From Nitrospira japonica (lineage in GTDB: Bacteria > Nitrospirota > Thermodesulfovibrionia > Thermodesulfovibrionales > SM23-35), in assembly GCA_020725385.1 (NCBI GenBank), contig DYFC01000053.1, positions 1-48,358 on the forward strand: a stretch of 48,358 nucleotides of DNA, read 5' to 3'. The notes below the pieces were generated by a model. That model made no database searches. It worked only from the letters and a program-made list of their open reading frames with translations, and had not been told where the DNA came from. Below, piece by piece: positions 1 to 7,816 of this stretch (its first letter is position 1; each line of letters starts with the position of its first letter). Position numbers and translations under genes: made by a program.

Positions 1-11
1 GATCATTAATA

Positions 12-37
12 TAGGGGCAATTCATGAATTGCCCCTA
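12..37. repeat. Perfect 26-bp palindrome
   Basis: Two 13-base arms (12-24 and 25-37) are exact reverse complements with no loop; each arm has the form TAGGGGCAATTCA. It runs directly into the in-frame relic of a restriction-type gene tail at 36-83. A palindrome of this kind fits a dispersed extragenic palindromic repeat or a very tight hairpin. Only one copy is in the window, so the dispersed nature is inferred. Confidence 0.75.
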
Positions 38-83
38 CTCCCTGACAGATGAGGAGATTGAGATTGTAGACGGGAAAGGGTAA
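36..83 (+). pseudogene. Relic of the 3' end of a restriction-modification gene (copy 1)
   Basis: The frame ending at the TAA at 81-83 reads YSLTDEEIEIVDGKG. This resembles the extreme C-terminus of Eco57I/TaqI-like type II restriction-methyltransferase proteins, which often end in a YGLTEEEIxIVEG-like tail. Upstream the frame merges into the palindrome at 12-37, so the body of the gene is gone or lies outside the window. Bases 53-84 match 924-955 at 30 of 32 positions, so the same tail occurs twice, once before each toxin-antitoxin pair. The family assignment rests on a short peptide and memory of the family. Confidence 0.45.
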
Positions 84-113
84 ATTGTAAAATATGAATA
101 TGGAGGATAAACA

Positions 114-407
114 ATGAAAACACTCCGCGAAATTAAACAAATCTTAAAGAAACATAAACCTGAAGTTCAGGCGAAATATAATGTCAGTGAATTAGGGATA
201 TTCGGTTCTTTCGTACGCGGAAAACAGAGAAAAAGGAGCGATATTGATATACTCGTTGAATTTACTGAACTCCCTGACGTTTTCTTGCTAATTGATCTGG
301 AAGATCATCTTCGAAGAATTTTAAAAAAGAAGATTGATTTGGTTAGAAAAGGAGCAATAAGGCCCGAGCTCAAAAAGGTCATCGCAAAAGAGGTGGTTTA
401 TATATGA
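114..407 (+). CDS. MntA-type minimal nucleotidyltransferase (antitoxin)
   Basis: This 97-residue protein has the minimal nucleotidyltransferase fold signature: GS at residues 31-32, then SDIDI with metal-binding Asp43 and Asp45, and a third acidic residue at Asp75 in KKIDLV. In characterised MntA/HepT systems the nucleotidyltransferase neutralises the HepT toxin by adding AMP to a tyrosine next to the toxin active site. The stop codon overlaps the next gene's start by four bases (ATGA), which indicates translational coupling. A GGAGG ribosome-binding site lies just upstream of the ATG. All three catalytic acids are present, so it is probably active. The pair also occurs as non-mobile chromosomal modules, so a defence role is not certain. 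Confidence 0.85.
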   Translation: MKTLREIKQILKKHKPEVQAKYNVSELGIFGSFVRGKQRKRSDIDILVEFTELPDVFLLIDLEDHLRRILKKKIDLVRKGAIRPELKKVIAKEVVYI

Positions 408-760
408 CTAGAGAGTACAAATTATTTATTAAAGACATTGTTGAAGCAATAAAAGATATAGATATTTTTATAGGAAATATGGATTACGAAGAATTCCTTA
501 AAGACAAGAAAACCCAGAAAGCTGTTGTGTGGCAAATACATATAATTGGTGAAGCAACAAAAAATATTCCTGAATCTATAAGGAACAAATATAAGGAAGT
601 CCCTTGGAAATATATGGCACGGATACGAGATAAAATCGCTCATTTCTATTTTGGGATTGATTATGCAATTGTCTGGAGTGTTATAAAAAGAAAACTGCCG
701 GAGATAAGGCCTGTAATTGAAAAAATCCTAAAAGATTTAACCAAAAATAATAAAACATGA
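404..760 (+). CDS. HepT-like ribonuclease toxin (DUF86)
   Basis: This 118-residue, mostly helical protein carries the HEPN RX4HXY motif at residues 75-82 (R75, H80, Y82) in RDKIAHFY. In HepT toxins Arg and His form the RNase site, and the Tyr is the residue modified by the partner nucleotidyltransferase. The preceding gene is that partner, with a four-base overlap. Length and motif position fit the DUF86 family, and no truncation is seen. The pair is followed by relics of a restriction-type gene and then by a second toxin-antitoxin pair, making this end of the window a TA-dense accessory patch. Confidence 0.85.
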   Translation: MTREYKLFIKDIVEAIKDIDIFIGNMDYEEFLKDKKTQKAVVWQIHIIGEATKNIPESIRNKYKEVPWKYMARIRDKIAHFYFGIDYAIVWSVIKRKLPEIRPVIEKILKDLTKNNKT

Positions 761-784
761 ACCAGCAATCCTTAATCACCTATC

Positions 785-954
785 GTCGACCAAATCCTCG
801 CCATCAATAAACAAACCTCTCAATTCCTATTTTCTAAGAGAGACTAAGAAGATACTGACACCTCCGCCCTTGACTACCAGTTTGATGAAATGGTCTATAA
901 CACCTTTATGGATTGATATAAAAGGAGATTGAGATTGTGGAAGGGAAAGGGTAA
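785..954 (+). pseudogene. Decayed 3' end of an Eco57I/TaqI-like restriction-modification gene (copy 2)
   Basis: The frame starting at 785 reads VDQILAINKQTSQFLFSKRD, a stop at 845-847, then EDTDTSALDYQFDEMVYNTF up to a stop at 914. A second frame from 907 continues YGL, one stop at 919, then KEIEIVEGKG and a final stop at 952-954. Joined, this gives the layout seen at the C-terminus of many type IIG and TaqI-like methyltransferase proteins: a 'VDxILxxK' helix, an acidic 'DTSALDxxxDxxVY' stretch and a 'YGLxxEEIxIVEG' tail. At least two stops and one frameshift show that it is dead. The identification is by pattern memory. It sits between hepT and the HicB/HicA pair. Confidence 0.6.
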
Positions 955-980
955 AATATTTCATACAGGAGGTGTGCAGA

Positions 981-1181
981 ATGAAAATAAAAGCTACTTT
1001 TGTAAAAGACGGAAAATGGTGGGTGGCATGGACTGATGATGTTCCGGGTGCGCTTACACAGGGAAAAACTATTGAAGAGGCAAAAGAGAATCTTATAGAT
1101 GCTATACATGAAATACAAAAACCTATTGATATTTCTTCGTTACCAAAAAGAGAGGTTATCTTACAAGAGATTGAAGTGTGA
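981..1181 (+). CDS. hicB: HicB-family antitoxin
   Basis: This 66-residue protein has the HicB-like alpha/beta fold pattern: strand, KDGKWWVAWTDDVPGALTQG, then a helix TIEEAKENLIDAIHEI. HicB-type antitoxins bind and block the HicA mRNA interferase encoded next to them. I chose the ATG at 981 over the upstream GTG at 972 because AGGAGGTG at 967-974 is then spaced six bases from the start and the protein begins MKIKATF, as usual for the family. No DNA-binding HTH or RHH tail is visible, so autoregulation may be weak or need another protein. The antitoxin precedes the toxin and overlaps it by four bases. Confidence 0.85.
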   Translation: MKIKATFVKDGKWWVAWTDDVPGALTQGKTIEEAKENLIDAIHEIQKPIDISSLPKREVILQEIEV

Positions 1182-1369
1182 AACGAAAAGAGTTAATCAG
1201 GCATATAGAACGACATGGATGCGTCTTGGCCAGAGAAGGCGCGAAACACTCTCGTTATATCAACCTTGCCGACCCAAGTAAATCAACCACAATTCCAAGA
1301 CATGCGGAAATAGCTGATCTTCTGGCAATCAAGATTTGCAGACAGCTTAGAATTCCCGATCCAAAATAA
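1178..1369 (+). CDS. hicA: HicA-family mRNA interferase toxin
   Basis: This 63-residue protein shows the HicA double-stranded RNA-binding-like fold with the catalytic His24 in GAKHSRY, followed by the TTIPRHAEI strand-turn and a C-terminal helix. HicA toxins cleave mRNA and are neutralised by HicB. The start is a GTG overlapping the hicB stop (GTGTGA), so translation is coupled. Its N-terminus (MKRKELIRHIERHGCVLAREG) is very like the frameshifted hicA relic at 25206-25415, which suggests two HicBA modules once existed in this genome. Confidence 0.88.
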   Translation: MKRKELIRHIERHGCVLAREGAKHSRYINLADPSKSTTIPRHAEIADLLAIKICRQLRIPDPK

Positions 1370-1384
1370 AAAAGGAGGTCTTTT

Positions 1385-2503
1385 ATGTCGAAAGTTTATT
1401 TTGCATCTGCAAGAGCAATAAAGTGGAAACATGATGATAGTATGCCGGGCAAGCTGGAAAGGCTTTTGAATGAATTTGACTTAAAAAAATATTTTGAACC
1501 CGAAGAATGGGTTGCTGTCAAAACACACTGGGGTTCTGAAGGAGCACATAGAATAGTTAGACCTGTCTTTCTAAGAAAAGTTGTTGAAGCGCTGAAAGGA
1601 ATTCAAGCAAAACCATTTGTTACAGATACTGTAAGGATAAAGGGATTGGATTACCTTGAAGTTGCGAATTATAACGGTATAAATCATCTATCAGTTGGCG
1701 CTCCTGTTGTTCTCGGTGATGGTCTTTATGGAAATGACAATATAATGGTTAAAGCAGGTGAGATTCTCGGTGAGATTGCAGTTGCAAGTGTTATTCATGA
1801 TGTACCTGCTATGGTTGTCTGTTCTCATATTAAAGGACATATACAAGCTGGTTACGCAGGAGCTATAAAAAATATAGCAATGGGCGGTGTAAGTGCAAGG
1901 CATAGACAATGTGGATGGAAATGCGGAAGAGGAGCTATGCATACATTGGGAGAAGGAAAGCTTTCATGGGATAAGGATAAATGCGAGCTTTGTTATCAGT
2001 GTATGGAAATATGTCCTTTGGATGCAATTAAATTTAAAAATGACGGAATGATATGGGATGAGAATGAATGCTGGAGATGCGGAAGATGTGAGAGAGTTTG
2101 CCAGTCAAATGCACTACATCTTCCGAAAGATGACGAACGTTTTATGCGTTCTCTCGCCGAAGCTGGAAAAGCTGTTTTAAGTACTTTTAAACCAAACAAA
2201 GTCATATACATTAATTTCCTGACAGAAATTCAGCCTGAATGCGATTGTATGCCAATAGCTGATGTTCCTGTAATTCAGGATATAGGAATTTGCATATCAG
2301 ATGATATTGTTGCAATAGAACAGGCAAGCATTGATTTACTTCTTAAAGAAGAACCTTTACCTAAATCCGCTGCTGAAGATAAAGGAATTAAAAAGGGAGA
2401 TGACGTTCTTTTTAATTTATCCTTGAAACCTTATCATATTCAGGTTGAAGAGGCTGAAAGGCTCGGACTCGGAAGCAGGGAATATGAATTGATCATGATT
2501 TAA
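1385..2503 (+). CDS. DUF362 domain protein with two [4Fe-4S] ferredoxin motifs
   Basis: This 372-residue protein has an N-terminal DUF362 region (residues ~1-190) with VAVKTHWGSEG and VCSHIKGHIQAGYAGAIKN segments, then a bacterial ferredoxin domain. Two clusters are visible: C200, C203, C206 and C210P, and C229, C232, C235 and C239. DUF362 proteins are common in anaerobes; the domain's function is not settled, but an electron-transfer or iron-sulfur role is likely. A strong AAGGAGG precedes the ATG. It stands alone between the TA patch and the convergent argC-argJ operon, and shares the hairpin at 2536-2570 with that operon. Confidence 0.85.
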   Translation: MSKVYFASARAIKWKHDDSMPGKLERLLNEFDLKKYFEPEEWVAVKTHWGSEGAHRIVRPVFLRKVVEALKGIQAKPFVTDTVRIKGLDYLEVANYNGINHLSVGAPVVLGDGLYGNDNIMVKAGEILGEIAVASVIHDVPAMVVCSHIKGHIQAGYAGAIKNIAMGGVSARHRQCGWKCGRGAMHTLGEGKLSWDKDKCELCYQCMEICPLDAIKFKNDGMIWDENECWRCGRCERVCQSNALHLPKDDERFMRSLAEAGKAVLSTFKPNKVIYINFLTEIQPECDCMPIADVPVIQDIGICISDDIVAIEQASIDLLLKEEPLPKSAAEDKGIKKGDDVLFNLSLKPYHIQVEEAERLGLGSREYELIMI

Positions 2504-2535
2504 AATGGATTTTATATTTATCCCCCAAAAAATTA

Positions 2536-2570
2536 AATACTGCTGTCCGTGGGAGTTGGACAGCAGTATT
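2536..2570 (-). terminator. Hairpin between convergent DUF362 gene and argJ
   Basis: A perfect 13-bp stem (2536-2548 with 2558-2570) encloses a nine-base loop. Read on the minus strand it is followed by TAATTTTTTGGGG, a T-rich tract, so it probably ends the argC-argJ transcript. Read on the plus strand it is followed by AGGGGAGA, so termination of the DUF362 gene there is less convincing. Confidence 0.65.
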
Positions 2571-2647
2571 AGGGGAGATAACGAGGCATTTAAATATTTA
2601 TAACATCACTGAAAAAACTTTGTCAAGATAAAACTAAAATTTTATCT

Positions 2648-3835
2648 TTAAGTTCTATATTCAGCGTTAATTTTTACATAATCTTCCGTTAAATCACATG
2701 TATAAATATTAGCTGAAGCTTTTCCTAATTTTAATTTTATAGTAATTTTTATGTCTTTCTTCTTCAATTCTTCTCCTGCTTCTTTATCATTTCCTGAAGC
2801 AATGCCATCTTTAACGACCTGAATTTTATTAAAAAATATATCAACTTTATTTTCTCTCATTTTAATGCCAGAATAGCCAAGAGCAGCCATTATACGGCCC
2901 CAGTTGGCATCATTGCCAAAGATAGCTGTTTTTACAAGATTTGAGTTTGCAACAATAAGGGCTGCTTTTTTGGCATCTGCTACAGAAGTTGCTTCTTTAA
3001 CAGAAACTTCGACAAATTTTGTAGCACCTTCACCATCACGAGCTATCATTCTTGCCAGTTCATCTGTAATTTGAATAAGTGTTTTTGAAAACTTTATATA
3101 CTCATCCGAACCGTACAAAACTGGCTTATTTCCAGCTATTCTATTAGCCATTACAATGACTGTATCATTTGTTGACATATCACCGTCAATAGTAAGTCTG
3201 TTAAAAGATAATTCTACAGATTCTTTAAGAGCTCTGCTGAGGGCATCTTTATTAATTGATATGTCAGAAAGGACAAAACATAACATTGTTGCCATATTAG
3301 GACATATCATTCCAGCACCTTTACATATGCCGGAAACTGTACATATACTTTTACCTATTTTAATTTTTTTACTTACGATTTTAGGAAAAGTATCAGTGGT
3401 CATTATAGCTCTTGCAACATCATCAATAGATGCTTTTCCAATGTCCTGAATTAATGATGGTATGCTATTCCTTATCCTTTCCATAGGCATTGGAGTACCA
3501 ATAACACCTGTTGAAGCAACATATACAAGAGATGATTTTATATTTAAACCCTTAGCAATTAATTCTGCCATTTCTTTTGCATCATCAAGTCCCTGTTTAC
3601 CGGTACATGCATTTGCATTGCCGCTGTTAACTATAATTGCCCGGCCTTCCCCTGACATAATTCTTTTCATATCAAGTTTAACAGGAGCTGCTTTAACTTT
3701 ATTTGTAGTAAACATTCCTGCTACAACTGCTTCTTTTTGGGAATATATTAAAGCAAGATCCTTTCTGCCAGGCTTTTTTATTGCAGCCTCAGCAGTCGAA
3801 AACAAAAAACCTTTAGGTGTATTTTTTTCATTCAT
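2648..3835 (-). CDS. argJ: ArgJ, glutamate N-acetyltransferase / amino-acid acetyltransferase
   Basis: ArgJ transfers the acetyl group of N-acetylornithine to glutamate (cyclic arginine pathway); bifunctional forms also use acetyl-CoA. The 395-residue precursor contains the self-cleavage motif MATML with nucleophile Thr183 in PNMATMLCF, plus conserved VNSGNANACTG and VASTGVIGTPMPM segments. Length is typical for the family. It lies 36 bases downstream of argC on the same strand, so the two arginine enzymes are cotranscribed. Whether it is mono- or bifunctional cannot be decided here; no argA, argB or argD is in the window. Confidence 0.95.
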   Translation of the reverse strand: MNEKNTPKGFLFSTAEAAIKKPGRKDLALIYSQKEAVVAGMFTTNKVKAAPVKLDMKRIMSGEGRAIIVNSGNANACTGKQGLDDAKEMAELIAKGLNIKSSLVYVASTGVIGTPMPMERIRNSIPSLIQDIGKASIDDVARAIMTTDTFPKIVSKKIKIGKSICTVSGICKGAGMICPNMATMLCFVLSDISINKDALSRALKESVELSFNRLTIDGDMSTNDTVIVMANRIAGNKPVLYGSDEYIKFSKTLIQITDELARMIARDGEGATKFVEVSVKEATSVADAKKAALIVANSNLVKTAIFGNDANWGRIMAALGYSGIKMRENKVDIFFNKIQVVKDGIASGNDKEAGEELKKKDIKITIKLKLGKASANIYTCDLTEDYVKINAEYRT

Positions 3836-3871
3836 TTTTAACTTAACCTTATAAAGTAAATTAAATTTGTT

Positions 3872-4912
3872 TTAAGGGATTAACGGTAATGTTTTAAGTC
3901 CTGTTTCTTCTTCAAATCCCATCATTAAGTTCATATTATGAACTGCCTGACCAGACGCACCCTTTACGAGGTTGTCTATAGCAGTAACAATTATCAGGGT
4001 ATTGGTTCTTTCATTAAGTTTCAATCCAATTTCACAGAAATTTGTCCCTCTTACATTTTTTATGTTTGGATATTGACCATATTTTAAAACCCTTATGAAT
4101 GGTTCTTTTGCGTAAGTCTTTTTATATATACCTGTAATTTCATCCGGAGTTATTTTCTTTGAAATTTTACAATAGATGGTTGTCAGGATACCTCTATCAA
4201 GTGGAAGAAGATGAGGAGTAAAATTAACTGTTATTTTCCTGCCAGATAAATAAGACAATTCCTGCTCTATTTCAGGTGTATGTCTGTGAGTACCTACAGC
4301 GTAAGCTTTAAATCCTTCGTTAACTTCACAGAAAGAAAATGCAACATCTGATTTCCTTCCTGCTCCGCTTGTGCCTGATTTTGAATCAATTACTATGGAT
4401 GATGTATCTATAATTTTAGCCTTAATAGAAGGAAGCAGCCCGAGAATAGCTCCTGTTGGATAACAACCCGGATTTGCAATTAAAGAGGCTTTCTTGATTT
4501 TCGCACGATAAATTTCAGGCATTCCATAGATAGCCTTTTTTAATGTATCGGTGAATTTATGGGGAGTTTTATACCACTCTTCATAAGCTTTACTGTCCTT
4601 AATGCGATAATCAGCGGAAAAGTCAATAACTTTCTTGCCATTTATATAGAAAAAATCAACTGCTTCCTGGGATTCAGCATGAGGTAGTGCAAGGAAGAAT
4701 AAATCGGCCTTATTAAGTATTTGTTCTTTTTTTAAAGGCTCATAAATTAGTTTCGAATATTTATAAAGTCCGGGGAAAAGGTCTGTTACAGATTTGCCTG
4801 CGGATTTTTCGGATGAAACACCGGTAATAACAACTTCAGGATGATTAGAAAGTATGCGGAGAAGCTCGCATCCAGCATATCCGCTTCCTCCGCAAATAAA
4901 AACCTTAAGCAT
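3872..4912 (-). CDS. argC: ArgC, N-acetyl-gamma-glutamyl-phosphate reductase
   Basis: ArgC reduces N-acetylglutamyl phosphate to the semialdehyde with NADPH, the third step of arginine synthesis. The 346-residue sequence shows the nucleotide-binding start CGGSGYAGCELLRIL and the catalytic Cys150 in IANPGCYPTGA, with SGTSGAGRK and THRHTPEIEQEL further on. It follows rpsI by 54 bases and precedes argJ by 36 bases on the same strand. This may make a mixed ribosomal-arginine transcript reading rplM-rpsI-argC-argJ. Confidence 0.96.
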   Translation of the reverse strand: MLKVFICGGSGYAGCELLRILSNHPEVVITGVSSEKSAGKSVTDLFPGLYKYSKLIYEPLKKEQILNKADLFFLALPHAESQEAVDFFYINGKKVIDFSADYRIKDSKAYEEWYKTPHKFTDTLKKAIYGMPEIYRAKIKKASLIANPGCYPTGAILGLLPSIKAKIIDTSSIVIDSKSGTSGAGRKSDVAFSFCEVNEGFKAYAVGTHRHTPEIEQELSYLSGRKITVNFTPHLLPLDRGILTTIYCKISKKITPDEITGIYKKTYAKEPFIRVLKYGQYPNIKNVRGTNFCEIGLKLNERTNTLIIVTAIDNLVKGASGQAVHNMNLMMGFEEETGLKTLPLIP

Positions 4913-4966
4913 CTCAACCTTTCATGAAATGAAAAAATCTGAAAGTAAATATATATCTATTAAAAA

Positions 4967-5359
4967 TTATCTCTTCGAGAACTGGAATCTCTTTCGGGCG
5001 CCTTTCTGGCCGTATTTTTTACGTTCCTTTTCTCTGGGATCTCTTGTTAAAAAACCTTCTTTTTTGAGTTTTATACGGAGGTCACTGTTCATATCAACAA
5101 TAGCACGGGCTATGCCATGACGCACAGCACCCGCCTGCCCTGTTAATCCACCACCAACAACTTTTGCCTTAATGTCATATTTCCCAGTAATCCCGGCAAG
5201 TTCTATAGGTTGGCGTATAACCATCCTGAGAGTCTCTCTCGGAAAATAAGTATCTACGGGTTTATCATTTACAATTATCTGACCGGTCCCGGGCATCATT
5301 GTAACTCTTGCTACTGATGTCTTTCTTCTACCGGTTGCGTTATACTGAATATCTGCCAT
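4967..5359 (-). CDS. rpsI: 30S ribosomal protein S9
   Basis: This 130-residue protein has the S9 signatures [12 protein letters not shown] near the start, [18 protein letters not shown] in the centre and the basic tail ending KRFQFSKR, whose last residues reach the P-site tRNA in the ribosome. It sits 20 bases downstream of rplM, the normal bacterial pair. Confidence 0.97.
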   Translation of the reverse strand: MADIQYNATGRRKTSVARVTMMPGTGQIIVNDKPVDTYFPRETLRMVIRQPIELAGITGKYDIKAKVVGGGLTGQAGAVRHGIARAIVDMNSDLRIKLKKEGFLTRDPREKERKKYGQKGARKRFQFSKR

Positions 5360-5379
5360 ACATTGCTCCTTATCTATCT

Positions 5380-5808
5380 TTAAATAGTCATTATTTCGGG
5401 TTTCTGTGCTTCATGAGGATGCTCAGAGCCTTTATAAACCTTCAGCTTTTTCAACATAGCTCTGCCCAGTCTTCCTTTTGGAAGCATTCCCCAAACCGCA
5501 TCTTTTACAATTTCTTCAGGACAACGTTTTAAACGTTCCCTTGCTGTTTCAGCCTTAAGCCCACCCGGGTAATTTGAATGTCTGTAATATACTTTATTAT
5601 CAAGTTTTTTACCGGTGAGTTTAACTTTTTCAGCATTTACAACAACAACAAAATCCCCTGTATCGGCATTTGGAGTAAAAACAGGTTTTTTCTTCCCGCG
5701 TAAACAGTCTGCTATTTTTACAGCAAGCCTTCCGAGCACAGCATCTTTAGCATCTACAAGATACCATTTACGTTCTATATCGCCTTTTTTAGCAAAAATA
5801 GTCCTCAT
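5380..5808 (-). CDS. rplM: 50S ribosomal protein L13
   Basis: This 142-residue protein begins with the typical [23 protein letters not shown] and carries [10 protein letters not shown] and [18 protein letters not shown], all L13 signatures. It is the first gene of the rplM-rpsI pair and probably of the transcript continuing into argC-argJ. An AGGAAGGTGAAGAA ribosome-binding region precedes the ATG. Confidence 0.97.
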   Translation of the reverse strand: MRTIFAKKGDIERKWYLVDAKDAVLGRLAVKIADCLRGKKKPVFTPNADTGDFVVVVNAEKVKLTGKKLDNKVYYRHSNYPGGLKAETARERLKRCPEEIVKDAVWGMLPKGRLGRAMLKKLKVYKGSEHPHEAQKPEIMTI

Positions 5809-5843
5809 TTCTTCACCTTCCTGTTACTTATATTAAGACTATT

Positions 5844-5873
5844 AAGATAATAAAAATATCATATAATTGTCAA
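5844..5873 (-). promoter_or_regulatory. Candidate sigma70 promoter for rplM-rpsI(-argC-argJ)
   Basis: On the minus strand TTGACA (5868-5873) is followed after 18 bases by TATCTT (5844-5849); TATTAT lies a little closer at a 15-base spacer. The element lies in the gap upstream of rplM. The -35 is consensus, the -10 only partial. Confidence 0.45.
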
Positions 5874-5875
5874 CT

Positions 5876-6436
5876 TTATACTCTTGCCTGCCTGCAAACA
5901 ACCCTATTAAGGTCAACACCTATTAAATCTGCAGCAGCTTTCCACCGGTCTTTTACAGGAGTCTCAAATATAATTTTGTTATTTGAAGGAGCAACCAGCC
6001 AGCTATCGATCATTAATTCATACTCAAGCTGACCGGGAGACCATCCGGCAAAGCCAAGGGTAAACAAATATTTCGAGGGACCTTTTCCGGTTGCTATATC
6101 AATGAGAATTTCTTTGGAGGTTGTGAGAGAAAGATTTCTGTTTATTTTTATTGAAGGGTAATAAATATTCGATGATGAATAAAGAATATAACCCTGTTCT
6201 GGTTTCACGGGACCGCCATAATATACAGGCAAATCTATAATACATTCTTTAATATCAAGCCCGCTACTCAATGGAATAAAACTGCTTAGCAAAATACGAT
6301 TAATAACCAGTCCGAAAGCACCATCATTAGTATGATCACAAATCAATACAACTGTCTTCTCAAAATTCGGATCTTTGAGTCCCGGAACAGCAATAAGAAA
6401 CATTCCTGATAAATTTGTTATATCAACTTTTTTCAT
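5876..6436 (-). CDS. yqgE: YqgE/AlgH family protein (UPF0301)
   Basis: This 186-residue protein has the family's opening pattern GMFLIAVPGLKDPNFEKTVVLICDH, then GAFGLVINR, YYGGPVKPEQGYIL and the FAGWSPGQLEYEL segment. Its role is poorly defined; in Pseudomonas AlgH was linked to alginate regulation, and structures show a conserved cleft without known activity. It lies nine bases downstream of rnhA, so the two are cotranscribed. The stop lies next to the rplM promoter candidate. Confidence 0.9.
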   Translation of the reverse strand: MKKVDITNLSGMFLIAVPGLKDPNFEKTVVLICDHTNDGAFGLVINRILLSSFIPLSSGLDIKECIIDLPVYYGGPVKPEQGYILYSSSNIYYPSIKINRNLSLTTSKEILIDIATGKGPSKYLFTLGFAGWSPGQLEYELMIDSWLVAPSNNKIIFETPVKDRWKAAADLIGVDLNRVVCRQARV

Positions 6437-6445
6437 TTCAAAATC

Positions 6446-6898
6446 TCAGCTACCACATTTTTTTATCGCAAGTCTCGCTAGTTTATCACACCTTTCATTT
6501 TCATCATGTCCGGCGTGTCCTTTTACCCATTTCCATTTTATATTATGTATTTTTGAAAGCTCAAGAAGTTTTTCCCACAGGTCCTTGTTTTGAACAGTCT
6601 GCTTCTGGCTGTTTTTCCATTTATTCTTAATCCATGAATGAATCCATTCGCTCATGCCCCTTACAATATAATTCGAATCTGTAAAAACTGTAACATCACA
6701 TGGAACTTTCAAAGCTTCAAGACCTTTGATTACTGCTGTAAGTTCCATTCGATTATTTGTTGTGTTACCTACACAACCTGATAGTTCTTTTACTTTTTCA
6801 CCTGACTTTAAAATAATACCATACCCGCCAATTCCCGGATTGCCTTTACAGGCACCATCCGCATATATTTCCACATTAGGTCTTTTTACGCTTTTCAT
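6446..6898 (-). CDS. rnhA: Ribonuclease HI
   Basis: RNase HI cuts the RNA strand of RNA-DNA hybrids. The 150-residue sequence keeps all catalytic residues: Asp14 ([12 protein letters not shown]), Glu52 (NNRMELTAV), Asp74 (VFTDSNY), His128 (WVKGHAGH) and Asp138 (ERCDKLA). A basic handle region rich in W and K (residues ~85-105) is present, as in the E. coli enzyme. It begins the rnhA-yqgE pair and is divergent from the glycosyltransferase at 6965. Confidence 0.96.
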   Translation of the reverse strand: MKSVKRPNVEIYADGACKGNPGIGGYGIILKSGEKVKELSGCVGNTTNNRMELTAVIKGLEALKVPCDVTVFTDSNYIVRGMSEWIHSWIKNKWKNSQKQTVQNKDLWEKLLELSKIHNIKWKWVKGHAGHDENERCDKLARLAIKKCGS

Positions 6899-6964
6899 TC
6901 AAATATTAAATTTATTTTACATTAATGATGTATTTTTTTCCTGTATGATACAATAAAATTTACT

Positions 6965-7816
6965 ATGAATGTTTCAGTTATAATACCTACATTAAATGCA
7001 GGCACATCTATTGGAGAACTTTTAGATAGGCTACTTTCCCAGACATCAAAACCTTTTGAAATAATATTAATTGACTCATCATCTGAAGACGATACTGTTT
7101 TTATTGCAAAGCAGAAAAATGTAAATATAATTTCTATTGATAGAAAAAATTTTAATCATGGGAAAACAAGAAATATGGCTGCGGAAAAAGCAAACTCAGA
7201 AATATTAGTATTTATGACACAAGATGCATTACCATATGACAGAAATATGCTCGTAAATTTAACAAAACCATTGTCAGAACCTAAAATAGTTGCTTCATAT
7301 GGAAGGCACATACCCTACCCTGATGCTCCTATTAGTGAAAGCTTTTCAAGAAATTTCAATTACCCTGAAAAGAGTTTTATTAAGGGCTTTGAAGATTTGA
7401 AGAATATGGGGATTAAAACTTTTTTTTTCAGCAATAGCTGTTCGGCAGTTAGGAAAAAAGAGTTTATGGAAGCGGGGAAATTTCCTGAAAATGTTAGAGC
7501 CAATGAAGATATGATATTTGCTGCAAATCTCTTAAGAAAAGGTTATAAGATAGCTTATGCTTCAGATGCTAAAATCATGCATTCCCATAATTATTCTCTT
7601 TTAAGTCTATTCCGCAGGTATTATAATATTGGTTCATCATTGAAAAAACACAAATGGATTTTGGAGCACGCAAAATCCGAAGGAGAAGGATTGAGATTCA
7701 TTAGACAACAGGTTATATTTATTACTGAAAAAGGAAAATATTATCACCTGCCTTATATTCTGGCAGAAGTTATAGCTAAATATTCTGGCTATCGTCTTGG
7801 TTTATTACTTGGATGA
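6965..7816 (+). CDS. Family 2 glycosyltransferase
   Basis: This 283-residue GT-A enzyme opens with VSVIIPTLNAGTSIGELLDRLL, followed by DSSSEDDT (nucleotide-sugar binding), NFNHGKTRNMAAEKA and FMTQDALP, the metal-binding region. RANEDMIFAANLLRKGYKIAY is the acceptor-side ED motif. The pattern is closest to rhamnosyltransferase-like GT2 proteins, but the sugar is not decidable. It overlaps the next gene by four bases (ATGA). That gene starts lipid-linked glycan assembly, so both likely act in surface polysaccharide synthesis at the inner membrane. Confidence 0.88.
   Translation: MNVSVIIPTLNAGTSIGELLDRLLSQTSKPFEIILIDSSSEDDTVFIAKQKNVNIISIDRKNFNHGKTRNMAAEKANSEILVFMTQDALPYDRNMLVNLTKPLSEPKIVASYGRHIPYPDAPISESFSRNFNYPEKSFIKGFEDLKNMGIKTFFFSNSCSAVRKKEFMEAGKFPENVRANEDMIFAANLLRKGYKIAYASDAKIMHSHNYSLLSLFRRYYNIGSSLKKHKWILEHAKSEGEGLRFIRQQVIFITEKGKYYHLPYILAEVIAKYSGYRLGLLLG

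Noticed and set aside
1099..1281. A 60-codon plus-strand frame across the hicB-hicA junction
   Set aside because: It lies in another frame of two well-supported genes and has no ribosome-binding site or family pattern.
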